Shown: positions 8,718 to 16,662 of the stretch, in pieces
Layout of the letters: every line of letters starts with the position of its first letter
Position numbering within the stretch: position 1 is the stretch's first letter
DNA from: Prostheceraeus crozeri
Taxonomy: Eukaryota; Platyhelminthes; Polycladida; Euryleptidae
Length of the DNA stretch: 64,000 nt
Assembly: GCA_907163375.1 (NCBI GenBank)
Contig: CAJQUW010008951.1
Coordinates: 126,501-190,500, forward strand
Reading direction: 5' to 3'
Position numbers and translations under genes: made by a program
The notes under the pieces: model-generated
Database searches by the model: none
Seen by the model: only the letters and a program-made list of their open reading frames with translations
Told to the model about the DNA's origin: nothing

Positions 8718-9994
8718 TAACGATTATACTGAAGAATCACGTCACGATACTTTGTAATTTCAATATTTGAATCGAAGACTGCATAAATTAATACATTGAT
8801 CGTCTCAGGTAGTGTTCTTTTGAACGTCAAATCCAAACGAATATTATGAGGCACGTTCGCTTGACGATAGGGTGCACTAATATCGCTGTCAGCAGTCAAA
8901 TCAAATGCATAAATAGTATATCCACTCTTAAACTCTTTCATAGTCAGTCCGTTGGTATCATCCGTATTGTAAAAGCCAAAGACATCCATAAAATCAACAT
9001 AACTGCGCATAAATTGATCCGAAGCAAAATCTGGTTTGTAGGGTGGACCAGGATGACTCACACCATTTACACGTAAAGCAATTTCACTTAACTGATTGTG
9101 TTTAAAATTGAAAGGATTCTTCTTTATATTACCATTAAATGCATCATTTTCAACCATTGCCACCATGAGGAGCTTCGGTGCTTCCGATGGAAAGAGGCCA
9201 TCTTTCATGAAACTCTTTTGATCTTTCGGAATTGTAAAGGTGAGAAGCTTTGTATGCTGAACGGGGTAAATGGCATTTTGGCGGTTAAGACCTTCAGCAT
9301 GCCCTCTAATGACACTTGGATTCGGTACTACTCGACGAATGTAAAGTGCAATATCTTCCACATGAATTCTAAAATTGTCAACTTTAGCAAATGCATTCAG
9401 CGCAAATTCAGGCTTATTCAATGTCAGCTTGAGTCGCATGCTGGTATTACAGAGTAAAAACTTTGACTGTCTAAAGAAGTCTAAATTCAGCGGACCATAT
9501 AGCTGACATACTCTACTATCTTTAATCATAGCAGATCGCTTTACAAAGCCACTGTTTGTTTCAACATCAAATTTTCCTGCTTCATCTCTGTACCATCCCA
9601 TGGCTTCCATATGACTTTTTTGTGCTGCTGGATGAAACTGTGATACATGATTGAAATATGATTTATAGGGATAATCGCTTTGACCACCTTCCACCTGCTG
9701 CTCTCCAATCGTTAGAGAAACATCGCGAAGTAATGTAGTCAATGGTAAATTGTTCAGTCCAACTTTATGTGCATCGTCAATAGCAGTTCCATCTGCTTGC
9801 TGAATTCTAAACCTCAAATCAAGCATCGCATAACTCAAATCTATGTAGTCATCACTACCACCAGGAATAACAAATTCAATGGGGCCAGCATTCTCAGCTG
9901 TTCGAGGATGATAATCTACAATACTTGAACTAAGAATATCTGTCTGTATGGCTTGTTGATCGAACAAACAAAAACCGGAAGTTTTACACTCCAT
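8717..9994 (-). CDS. Polinton jelly-roll capsid protein (hexon-like)
   Basis: A 425-residue protein. The N-terminal region has SIVDYHPRTAENAGPIEFVIPG followed shortly by DYIDLSYAMLDLRFRI, the signature of the Polinton capsid family (homologues in animal genomes are often annotated as F54H12.2-like). This family forms double jelly-roll capsomers related to adenovirus hexon. Further features are LRDVSLTIGEQQV near residue 90 and SYKSYFNH-like residues near 112, then beta-rich sequence to the end (RLDLTFKRTLPETINVLIYAV). It lies between the basic protein (2-base gap) and the protease (1-base overlap), the usual morphogenesis cluster. I am sure of the family; whether it is the major or a minor capsid subunit rests on memory of the family. 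Confidence 0.8.
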   Translation of the reverse strand: MECKTSGFCLFDQQAIQTDILSSSIVDYHPRTAENAGPIEFVIPGGSDDYIDLSYAMLDLRFRIQQADGTAIDDAHKVGLNNLPLTTLLRDVSLTIGEQQVEGGQSDYPYKSYFNHVSQFHPAAQKSHMEAMGWYRDEAGKFDVETNSGFVKRSAMIKDSRVCQLYGPLNLDFFRQSKFLLCNTSMRLKLTLNKPEFALNAFAKVDNFRIHVEDIALYIRRVVPNPSVIRGHAEGLNRQNAIYPVQHTKLLTFTIPKDQKSFMKDGLFPSEAPKLLMVAMVENDAFNGNIKKNPFNFKHNQLSEIALRVNGVSHPGPPYKPDFASDQFMRSYVDFMDVFGFYNTDDTNGLTMKEFKSGYTIYAFDLTADSDISAPYRQANVPHNIRLDLTFKRTLPETINVLIYAVFDSNIEITKYRDVILQYNR

Positions 9995-9996
9995 GA

Positions 9997-10452
9997 TTAG
10001 AAGTTATAGCAGCGTCGTCGTTTAGCGCCTGATGAATGATTAGAGCCTCTGCGACGTTTGCGTGAATGCCTTTTGACTGAAGATCGCACCTTACCAGCTC
10101 CGCGATGTTTCCTCCTTCCTTTTCTCATTCGTTTAGGTGATTTCTTTCCTTGAGTAACACCAGCAATGGTCTGCTTCAATGTTTTTAAACCGCGTTCCTT
10201 CCCACGATTCAACAAACTGCTCTTAAAACTTCTACCTCTGGAAAGATCACTAGCAACATCACCAGCAAAGCCAACGGCATTACTTAAAACATTTCGTTTT
10301 AAAGATCTACCGACATTGGATATGAGAGGTGCTACAACAGATTTCAGTGCACCAAGTATGCTACCTCCACGTTGGCGGCGAGCACCGATGTAAATTTGTC
10401 CTCCACCACTTACGTAGGAGGGTCGTGAATAAAATGAGGCAGTTGGATTCAT
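9997..10452 (-). CDS. Basic capsid-cluster protein with Gly-rich N-terminus
   Basis: A 151-residue, strongly basic protein. The N-terminus is Gly/Tyr-rich (SGGGQIYIGARRQRGG), followed by an amphipathic region (ILGALKSVVAPLISNVGR) and a C-terminal half dominated by Lys and Arg (KRMRKGRRKHRG, KRHSRKRRR), ending KRRRCYNF. The order of amphipathic helix plus basic tail recalls adenovirus core/lytic proteins (pVI or pX type). It sits just upstream of the capsid gene and protease, which would be expected to process such a protein: possible Gly-Gly sites occur in GARRQRGG. DNA condensation or membrane disruption is inference; the Polinton association is firm. Confidence 0.7.
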   Translation of the reverse strand: MNPTASFYSRPSYVSGGGQIYIGARRQRGGSILGALKSVVAPLISNVGRSLKRNVLSNAVGFAGDVASDLSRGRSFKSSLLNRGKERGLKTLKQTIAGVTQGKKSPKRMRKGRRKHRGAGKVRSSVKRHSRKRRRGSNHSSGAKRRRCYNF

Positions 10453-10493
10453 AGCTCAAACCCTAAACATTGTTAGTTACAACTTTGCATGAA

Positions 10494-11759
10494 TCACTGT
10501 CGATCACTTAGATGAAAGATGTCGGCACGACGCATCCAAGAGTTCATACTTGAAGGATAACCAGTCCATTTAACAAGACACCATTCTTCACCTTGCCGTT
10601 TTTTACATCGAATGATTTTCTCTACCAAATATGTTTCACTTTCAGTGACTACCTCAATCTCATCGCGGTAAAAGCTACCCTCAATTTCTTCATTATCGTA
10701 ATCTTTCAACTTGTAGGTGGTCGGAGAGTCTTTTTGATTAATCCTTGATACTGTAAATACCTCCTCTGTCCAATTCGGGAGGTACCCTTTAGCAAAAACA
10801 CTTTTCACTTTTGAGATACGAACTTTATCGCCAATTTTCACATCACTTTTCACATGAGTGCGTTTACGTTGGAATGATTCGCGCACTTTATCTACATTGT
10901 CAGCATTTACATCTACTGGTCTGAGTCCAATAGAACGATGGATAGAGTGATTGTAGGCATGGAGTGTATCTTGTAGAACCTTTGTCCAATTTTGTGTCAA
11001 GTTGGCAGTAAAATGTCGCCACAAACGATTTTTTAATGTGCGATTAAAACGTTCAACGAGTGCAGCTTTATAAGCGCTCTTTACACTAAACAACTCAATG
11101 TCATGCCTCTCAAATAATCTTGTCACATGCTGATTTTCAAACTCTTTTCCTTGATCACTCTGAATTCTTTTTGGAATGCGACCTTCTCGAAAAATTGTTT
11201 GGAATGCTTTTGCTACTCCTTTCCCTTCTTTAGTTTTAAAGGTTGAGCCCACGCATAACGCGAGAAAATATCAATGACGGTTAAAATAAAATTATTGCCC
11301 GAGTTATGTTTTGAAATGGAGGCAACATCGCACAAATCTGCTTGCCACTGTTCATCGATGTCATGAACAATATAATGGCGGGTGCGGTACTTCTTTTTCG
11401 CTTGTTTGTGGAGTGTATAGGTAGCCTGACCCTTTAACCATCGTTTCACTTGTGATTGTGGAAGACCACTCGCTTTTGATAATTTCTTGATAGATGCAAA
11501 TCCTGCCGGATGTTTTACATCATAATAGATTGACTTCAAACGTTCAGTCGATGACGGCTGACTCTTTTTCCTCCTTCTCATCTTTTTTCTTTCTTGCCTT
11601 TCTACATTTACAACAACTGCAGCATTTAGCTTTAGCGGTTTTGCGATCGTGTTCACATTGCTTAGGGGTTTCATTATGAGAGCTGGCGCAGCAAGTGCAA
11701 GTGACAACGACATTCACCTCTGGCGGCTCATTACATGGCAAGCAACACATCTGCTTCAT
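10494..11759 (-). pseudogene. Polinton integrase with chromodomain (broken)
   Basis: Retroviral-type (rve/DDE) integrase that joins the element to host DNA. Visible parts, in order: a Cys-rich segment (CCLPC ... CTCC ... CCSCCKC), a helix-turn-helix-like region (LSKASGLPQSQVKRWL), catalytic core regions DEQWQADLCDV, IQSDQGKEFENQ and LVERFNRTLKNRLW, an SH3-like region (KIGDKVRISKVKSVF) and a chromodomain at the C-terminus (YLVEKIIRCKK, EEWCLVKWTGYPSSMNSW). The chromodomain is a known feature of Polinton integrases and may direct insertion into chromatin with particular histone marks. The gene is broken, with about two interruptions. It is followed directly by the conserved 230-residue protein gene upstream. 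Confidence 0.9.
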
Positions 11760-11760
11760 A

Positions 11761-12453
11761 TTAATAGTCTGAGAACATGTATTTCCTAGGAGGAGCTGTT
11801 TTACGTTTTCCTTTTACCAGTTTTAGTGGCGATACAGATCTACGTCGAGTTCTTCCCCTTGTTTGCTTAGTGAGTGTGGGAGGGGATGTAGCAGGTGACG
11901 TCTTAAACCAATTTGTTGGCATTTTCATCGCCTGAAGCATTGGAGTAGTAGCCACTGTTGAATCAAGTTCTTTCAATGTCTCATTATTTAAAGCAAATTT
12001 TGGCACATTATGCTTTTTCAATAGTTTAAGAAAGTATGACCAACCAGGTGGAACATAGCCCTGACGGCGCTTTCTACGTGTCGCATACTGAATCAAGTCT
12101 TCATAACGTGAAGCATCAATCACTTTATTTTCATCTGTAATGATTTCTCCTCTATCATTTACATTGAGATGGGGTTCAATACTGTTGAAAAGAGATATGG
12201 CATGTGCGCGAGATGCTAAAGGTGTAGCAGTCGATACAGAGTCACGCATCTTATTCTTCAAGTTTTTCAATTGCTCAACAGTTTCCGATTGTAATAATAC
12301 AGCACGATGTGGATCTTTGATGTGAACATTTTGCTGATAATCTATTTCTTTCCTATACATTTGATTTGCAAGAGGTTGCTTTACTTGCTGCATGGCAGTC
12401 AATTGTACATATTCATCCTGAGGAATAACAATCATGCGAGAATAAGAACTCAT
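11761..12453 (-). CDS. Conserved Polinton protein of unknown function
   Basis: A 230-residue protein. The N-terminus reads SRMIVIPQDEYVQL, with a coiled-coil-prone Gln/Lys-rich stretch after it (residues 20-75). Mid-protein is YATRRKRRQGYVPPGWSYFLKLL, then NVPKFALNN, followed by a basic Pro/Thr-rich tail (TRGRTRRRSVSPLK). The R-R-plus-G-W-x-x-F block is one I recognise from a gene that repeatedly accompanies the packaging ATPase in animal Polintons. No catalytic motif is visible. The basic tail suggests nucleic-acid contact. Its start overlaps the stop of the ATPase gene by four bases (ATGA), so they are translated from one transcription unit or by alternative 5' ends. Confidence 0.65.
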   Translation of the reverse strand: MSSYSRMIVIPQDEYVQLTAMQQVKQPLANQMYRKEIDYQQNVHIKDPHRAVLLQSETVEQLKNLKNKMRDSVSTATPLASRAHAISLFNSIEPHLNVNDRGEIITDENKVIDASRYEDLIQYATRRKRRQGYVPPGWSYFLKLLKKHNVPKFALNNETLKELDSTVATTPMLQAMKMPTNWFKTSPATSPPTLTKQTRGRTRRRSVSPLKLVKGKRKTAPPRKYMFSDY

Positions 12454-13115
12454 AGTTTGTAGATAATCATGGGAGTTTTCAAAATATCACTTCGAAATCT
12501 AAATTCTTCCGGACACTCTTGCGTAAAGTCAATGAATAAGTAACCGTATGGTTTTTCAGTAGCTGCTTGAAAAATTTCAATTAAGGCTTTTGATCCTCTG
12601 GGTGCAACTTGTCGCGCTAAAATTTCAAATTGACTTTTATCTCGCGGATTCTTGAAAATAGCATAATAGTGTGTATTCAGGTTTCGTGTACGAGCTTCTT
12701 TTCCATCAGGAAACAAATTTTGTGTAATATAGATGATAAAACACCTTTTATGGTGTGCTGCGCGAGTGAACATATCTGTAACATCTTTTGAATTCTTACT
12801 TTCTTTTAATAAATCATCCAATACAACAACATCATTAGACTGAAGTTTATCCACTGGAATAATTCCTTCATGTCGAATAAAGTTGCGACTTTGCAATTCC
12901 TGAAACAGCGACGGTTGATAAATACCATAACACCAAATCACTCGATTGATAGGTTCCTTAAACAACTCCCTTCTTTTATCCAATAAATTCAGCGTGAAAA
13001 CAGTTTTACCTGCATGAGATGGACCTGATACAGTCAGAACTTTATCACATTGAAGTCTGAAATCCATTTTATTACTTTGAGACTCAACATTTGCATAATT
13101 AACGCTTAGAGCCAA
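12450..13115 (-). CDS. A32/FtsK-HerA-type genome-packaging ATPase
   Basis: A 221-residue P-loop ATPase. Walker A is GPSHAGKT at residues 31-38; Walker B is DVVVLDDLL near 94-102; a sensor-like YITQNLFPDG follows, with ARTRNLNTHYYAIF downstream. This order (GxxxxGKT, hhhhDD, xTQ) is the packaging ATPase of Polintons, poxvirus A32 and related viruses, which pumps DNA into preformed capsids. Length fits the Polinton family (about 200-260). It overlaps the upstream small basic gene by 17 bases and the downstream gene by four. The frame is open. Confidence 0.92.
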   Translation of the reverse strand: MALSVNYANVESQSNKMDFRLQCDKVLTVSGPSHAGKTVFTLNLLDKRRELFKEPINRVIWCYGIYQPSLFQELQSRNFIRHEGIIPVDKLQSNDVVVLDDLLKESKNSKDVTDMFTRAAHHKRCFIIYITQNLFPDGKEARTRNLNTHYYAIFKNPRDKSQFEILARQVAPRGSKALIEIFQAATEKPYGYLFIDFTQECPEEFRFRSDILKTPMIIYKL

Positions 13116-13455
13116 AGATATTTCCCAATAGGTTGCCCACGGCAGGAGCTATCATTGGAAGTATTGCTGAAAGGAAACCGCCCTTTTGTGTTAGAGTTTT
13201 CCTCTTTCTTTGAAGGGCGACTTTAGGATTGGAGATGAAACGCAATTTCGTAGCATATCGCTTAAGTAACTTTCGTTGTTTTGGCGCTAATTTCTTCGTC
13301 CTCAACTTCCTCACATGAGAAATAATTTCACAAATGAATTTATCGTTAGCATGTCGTATAGCATTGTATCGCTGATTTGCTTTCATTCGTCGGAGAGCTT
13401 GAATGGCTGAAGAAAACTTTTGACTTTTACGTTTCGTCATTTTACGTTTCGCCAT
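13099..13455 (-). CDS. Small basic protein with hydrophobic C-terminus
   Basis: A 118-residue protein with over 30 Lys/Arg. It begins MAKRKMTKRKSQKF, has a central basic helical part (RKLLKRYATKLRFI, NPKVALQRKRKTL) and ends with QKGGFLSAILPMIAPAVGNLLG, a hydrophobic, Gly-containing segment. KGGFL plus a hydrophobic tail is a recurrent Polinton pattern resembling the adenovirus pX/pVI group: a basic part that could bind DNA and a membrane-active peptide that could be released at the Gly-Gly by the protease. The role is inferred. It immediately precedes the packaging ATPase and overlaps it. Confidence 0.7.
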   Translation of the reverse strand: MAKRKMTKRKSQKFSSAIQALRRMKANQRYNAIRHANDKFICEIISHVRKLRTKKLAPKQRKLLKRYATKLRFISNPKVALQRKRKTLTQKGGFLSAILPMIAPAVGNLLGNIFGSKR

Positions 13456-13506
13456 TTTCCGTGTTAGTCTTTGCTAAAACCTATCTTTACCACATTTGCA
13501 TAGGTA

Positions 13507-13836
13507 CTAACTATTGCGACATAAGTGACACTCGAAATGAGCAATGTCACAGTGGTTACATTGGCAAAGTTGAATGCAATTACGTATGAAACAGCGTTGA
13601 CAAAAAGCATGCTTACATCTCTTGAAGATGCGCTTTTCATTTCCATCCTTTCGCTTACATACATCGCAACACATAGTTTCACCGTTACTGATGTCTATAG
13701 CAAGTCTTTTTGAAGATATGAATTTGCTAGCCTTTTCTAAATAATAGACGCATGTACAGAAGGAATATACTTCGAGAGTGAGCAGACATAGCTCGAAAAC
13801 CAGTTGTGCTACAATCAAGTACCACTGCATTTTCAA
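13507..13836 (-). CDS. Small RING-like protein with N-terminal hydrophobic segment
   Basis: A 109-residue protein. Residues 1-30 (MQWYLIVAQLVFELCLLTLEVYS region) are hydrophobic and could be a signal anchor. The C-terminal half has a RING-like zinc pattern: CDVC, then FKRCKHAFCQRC, then CQCNHC, ending HFECHLC. RING domains usually recruit E2 ubiquitin-conjugating enzymes, so a membrane-tethered ubiquitin ligase acting on host factors is one reading. It overlaps the downstream end of the 136-residue gene by four bases. A second small RING-like frame lies at 14,914-15,162. Which genes this family normally includes in Polintons I cannot say. Confidence 0.55.
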   Translation of the reverse strand: MKMQWYLIVAQLVFELCLLTLEVYSFCTCVYYLEKASKFISSKRLAIDISNGETMCCDVCKRKDGNEKRIFKRCKHAFCQRCFIRNCIQLCQCNHCDIAHFECHLCRNS

Positions 13837-14243
13837 TTTTTCTTTATGGAAAGTTGAATGTGAATATCTGAAATCGCTTCAATCACTAGACTGCTACCAT
13901 GATGGTTAAATGCGTTAAGACGTTCAGCAATTTTTATCATATGTCTTTTAAAAAATTCTTGGGGGTGATCTACCACTTCCATTGAATAAGAAGCAAAATG
14001 GAAAGAGCGACTTTCCACCTCTTCCTTTCCAAAATGACTAAACTTAATTTTCGCAACTAATCGCGCCATGATAATGCTATCAGAGAATGTATTCATTAAC
14101 TCTAGAAATAGAGTGCTAGCATCATCGACCACTGCTTCGATGTCGGTCTCATCTTTATGAAATTTTATCACATAATCTTGAACAGCTCCTTTTAAACTTT
14201 GCCTATGAAAACGTAATGTTCCGCAGTCGTTTGAGAAAGACAT
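13833..14243 (-). CDS. Stand-alone version of the Polinton polymerase N-terminal domain
   Basis: A 136-residue protein. Its second half (MARLVAKIKFSHFG, SRSFHFASYSMEV, FFKRHMIKIAERLNAF, SSLVIEAISDIHIQL) follows the same pattern as about residues 150-235 of the polymerase at 8-3,811 (MKALIYLKLKYIKI, RIQFHVPSS, WLNFHIQCLKSNVDKF, SALIFDGVDSAIFKI): strand, strand, long helix, then a Ser-x-hydrophobic strand. Function of this domain is not known to me; a DNA- or terminal-protein-binding role at replication is possible. A separate copy alongside the fused one suggests a duplicated partner protein. The frame is open. Confidence 0.6.
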   Translation of the reverse strand: MSFSNDCGTLRFHRQSLKGAVQDYVIKFHKDETDIEAVVDDASTLFLELMNTFSDSIIMARLVAKIKFSHFGKEEVESRSFHFASYSMEVVDHPQEFFKRHMIKIAERLNAFNHHGSSLVIEAISDIHIQLSIKKN

Positions 14244-14330
14244 GATCGCCCTTTATCTAACCCATCCATTGCATGAAAACAACAACTCTTCTCATAGTAA
14301 CATTTATTGAATAATGGTAACAAGCATGCA

Positions 14331-14861
14331 TTATAAATCAATGGTTTGAAAGAGATAAAATAGATACAGCTGGTAACTATCATACAGCGAGCAATGATAA
14401 CCATACAGGACTTTGGCAGTGTTGAGGTAAGGAGGAAAGAAGCATTGGTTATGAACGTAGCTACTACAACGAACAGACAAAATAGGAACACACAAATCCT
14501 TAAAACGTTTTGTGACTTCATGATAATGTTGATTCACTCTACTATCCCAAGGTGGGAGCAAAATATCATCAATGATTAGATTGGGAAATACTTTCCTCTC
14601 CTTACCAGGATTATTACAAAAGATGCGTATAACATTGAAAGCAGCTAACCATCGTTTAAAGTCAATAAGAAGAGCACTCTCACAAGAAAAGCCATAGTCT
14701 TGCAAATATTTCAGATTAAGTCCATGAATGTGTTTTCTCGCCCATTGATCAACATTGGGATCGCAGTTGGCATGTTGATGATAGACACTAACAATCTGAT
14801 ATGTCCAATTGTTCATAGCAATAGCACTGAGCTCCTGTACAGGTTCACCCTCACAATCCAT
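14331..14861 (-). CDS. DEDD-exonuclease-like protein
   Basis: A 176-residue protein starting MDCEGEPVQELSAIAM. A D-x-E followed by a strand, then WARKHIHGLNLKYL, an FxRWLxxF helix with VIRIFCNNP, and DDILLPPWDSRVNQHYHEV resemble a DEDD 3'-5' exonuclease/RNase H-like fold: acidic pair on strand 1, HxHGL, a hydrophobic strand ending in N, and a later acidic residue. The coding pattern (hydrophobic strand SIIIF) continues upstream of the ATG, where TTTTAG could be a splice acceptor, so the real N-terminus is uncertain. Proteins of this type are found beside other Polinton and retroelement genes. The assignment is by eye only. Confidence 0.45.
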   Translation of the reverse strand: MDCEGEPVQELSAIAMNNWTYQIVSVYHQHANCDPNVDQWARKHIHGLNLKYLQDYGFSCESALLIDFKRWLAAFNVIRIFCNNPGKERKVFPNLIIDDILLPPWDSRVNQHYHEVTKRFKDLCVPILSVRCSSYVHNQCFFPPYLNTAKVLYGYHCSLYDSYQLYLFYLFQTIDL

Positions 14862-14913
14862 AAAAATGATGATAGAAGCCTAAAACGGAAATTTACACAT
14901 CTAAGGAAACGTT

Positions 14914-15162
14914 CTATAACATATTACAAAATGAAGAATTACATCGATGCTTTTCACGACAAAATACACAAATGATATGATGGCAACGAAGAAGTAAAAT
15001 GTATCTAATAAGACCACGTCTACGACACTCAAAGCACATAAGCGAATTGTCATAGGGTAGAGTTAGGAAAGGACTAGCAATTCTCCTTCTTTGATTTGCG
15101 TTTTGATGTAGCATTCTTCTCCGACTTGCGCTTCGTACCACTGCTGTTAAGGATTTGATCAA
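14914..15162 (-). CDS. Small RING-like zinc protein
   Basis: An 82-residue frame whose last 45 residues carry CFEC, then LLRCHHIICVFC, then a C-x6-C ending (CNSSFC). The spacing resembles a compact RING or a related treble-clef zinc finger, and parallels the second RING-like gene at 13,507-13,836 (FKRCKHAFCQRC). The first 35 residues are Arg-rich and overlap the end of the 203-residue gene (to 15,074) by 89 bases, so the true start may be internal or reached by splicing. Function unknown; a ubiquitin-ligase-like role is possible. Confidence 0.4.
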   Translation of the reverse strand: MIKSLTAVVRSASRRRMLHQNANQRRRIASPFLTLPYDNSLMCFECRRRGLIRYILLLRCHHIICVFCREKHRCNSSFCNML

Positions 15163-15685
15163 TTATGTCGTCCACGTTGGGTGGTTTCGGAATATATAGG
15201 ATGGATTCCATATGCATGGAGAGAGAGGCTATTTTATTATCCTTGTGTCGACCATAATATAGCCCATTCACTTTGAAAAGGATATCCCAAGTACCTTCTC
15301 CGAGCTCATCACATCTGATGGGTATTGAATGATCTCCCTCCTTCTTATAGTAAGTACACCAATGTGATACCGGTAGGCAAATGTGATTACCATCCCAAAT
15401 CTTTCTATAGGGAGTATCCTTGTCATCTCTCGCCTTCCACTCTTGAGCAAGAGGAGTAGGAATGTCCATATTTAATGTCACGTACTCAATAATATCAAGT
15501 TGGTGGCGAATGTACGGACTCACGGGGATCAGTATGTAGTCCCCATACTGATTGTGCATTATCTTGACATCCGTGGAAGGGAGCATTCCCGTTTGGAGTA
15601 CTACGCTATGATCATCATAACGCAAGGCTTGTTTAAATTTACGCTGTAGCGGTGTAGGATTATGTACCTTGGATGTTTCTTCCAC
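15074..15685 (-). CDS. Leader gene of the minus-strand cluster, unknown function
   Basis: A 203-residue frame, first gene of the minus-strand run. It has no motif I recognise. Visible features: beta-rich centre (DYILIPVSPYIRH, ICLPVSHWCTYY, TWDILFKVNGLYYG), a short acidic stretch and a Lys/Ser-rich tail (KRKSEKNATSKRKSKK) that could be a nuclear signal. Coding character extends upstream of the first ATG in this frame, to a candidate splice acceptor at 15,776, with a matching donor and a TATA box further up. First position behind a strong promoter would suit an early or DNA-binding protein; that is inference. Confidence 0.5.
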   Translation of the reverse strand: MEETSKVHNPTPLQRKFKQALRYDDHSVVLQTGMLPSTDVKIMHNQYGDYILIPVSPYIRHQLDIIEYVTLNMDIPTPLAQEWKARDDKDTPYRKIWDGNHICLPVSHWCTYYKKEGDHSIPIRCDELGEGTWDILFKVNGLYYGRHKDNKIASLSMHMESILYIPKPPNVDDIIDQILNSSGTKRKSEKNATSKRKSKKENC

Positions 15686-15775
15686 TGGCCTCAGTTGTAG
15701 ATGATCTGACCGTAGCGAACCTTGTAACGTTTGACCGCCATTTTGTCCTACTAGTGCAGCAGATGGAGTAGATGC

Positions 15776-15843
15776 CTGAAAATGAAAAAAGATTGTATTA
15801 AGTTTACGTTCAAGGGAGGAGAGGGAGGGAAGTAGCGACTTAC
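15776..15843 (-). other. Candidate 68-bp leader intron
   Basis: On the minus strand a GTAAGT donor (15,843-15,838) is followed by a pyrimidine-rich tract and a TTTTCAG acceptor ending at 15,776. An ATG lies directly before the donor. The size is short but acceptable for an animal intron. It lies between the TATA box and the first gene of the cluster. Confidence 0.55.
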
Positions 15844-15944
15844 CATTTTAGTTGGATAATAGAACAGGGAACTAGAGAGAGAAAATGTGCGTCCGTCACT
15901 CGTGTGATTCAACGATGGAATGATTCTCACTGTGGAAGGCTCGC

Positions 15945-15952
15945 TATTTATA
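15945..15952 (-). promoter_or_regulatory. TATA box of the minus-strand cluster
   Basis: TATAAATA on the minus strand, about 100 bases upstream of the candidate leader donor. Expected transcription start is near 15,915-15,922. It is the clearest core promoter in the element and a natural candidate target of the TBP-like protein. Confidence 0.6.
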
Positions 15953-16008
15953 AAGAAATGCTTGATTCTCATTGGATGATGATCCTCATTGGACAATAAC
16001 ATCAAGTT

Positions 16009-16390
16009 GATTCCAAATCTGGCATCCGTTTACCAATCCGATAGTTCGTTTTGAAGCTACAGCCCAAAACGTCCCAAATTCTAACTCTGTCGTTTTTCAC
16101 CAATGTCCCAAAATCTTAAATGGCGTCTCACATGTAAACGAAGGCAGATACGAACAAGCCGATTCTTTCACTGAATTTGTCTCACTCTTAGCTTTCAAAC
16201 GAGCTATCGCACGACAAAATCCGTCCACTGGAAGCAAGCTGTCCAGGGGGGGGGGACGTCAGCCGAAAATTTTTTCTCTCCGATTTCGCTGGAAACATCC
16301 TTCCTAACCCAAAATTTCACGTAGATTCCGAATCTGGCCTCCGTTTTCTCATCCGATGCTTCGTTTGGGCGCTACACACCAAAAACATCA
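16009..16390 (+). repeat. Diverged direct repeat in the Polinton terminal region
   Basis: 16,009-16,075 and 16,324-16,390 are diverged copies (GATTCCRAATCTGGC, then CCGTTT, CAATCCGA / CATCCGA, TTCGTTT, GCTACA). They are 315 bases apart. Repeats like this are common in Polinton terminal regions. Confidence 0.6.
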
Positions 16391-16662
16391 CACACTATAG
16401 CCTCAAGACTAATCCTGGCGGTCGCCCACGTCAACCTAGACGGTCGCCCACGTCAACCAGGCGGTCGGACCAACGCACCCGAGTCTCACACTCTGTTGTT
16501 GCAGAGGGGGGGGGACGTCAGCGAACATGTTGTGAACGTGGACCCACCCGGCCGGCACACCACGACAGACCACAACCTCTGTCGTTCCAGAGGGGGGGGG
16601 GACTCAGACACGAAGCACCACGGCGGCCGACCACGACACTCTGCCGTGCCAGAGGGGGGGGG
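16246..16662 (+). repeat. Four poly(G) tracts with a shared flank
   Basis: Runs of 9-10 G at 16,246-16,255, 16,506-16,514, 16,592-16,601 and 16,654-16,662. Each is preceded by CCAG or CAGA and followed by AC(G)(T)CAG. Two exact copies of CGGTCGCCCACGTCAACC (16,419-16,436; 16,441-16,458) lie between. The region is markedly G+C-rich compared with its surroundings and lies in the presumed terminal part of the Polinton. Confidence 0.75.

Noticed and set aside
13464-13682. 72-codon minus-strand frame
   Set aside because: It lies antisense-frame to the RING-like gene, which has the zinc pattern.
14192-14521. 109-codon minus-strand frame with hydrophobic segments
   Set aside because: It overlaps two better-supported genes in other frames; its composition fits an out-of-frame reading.
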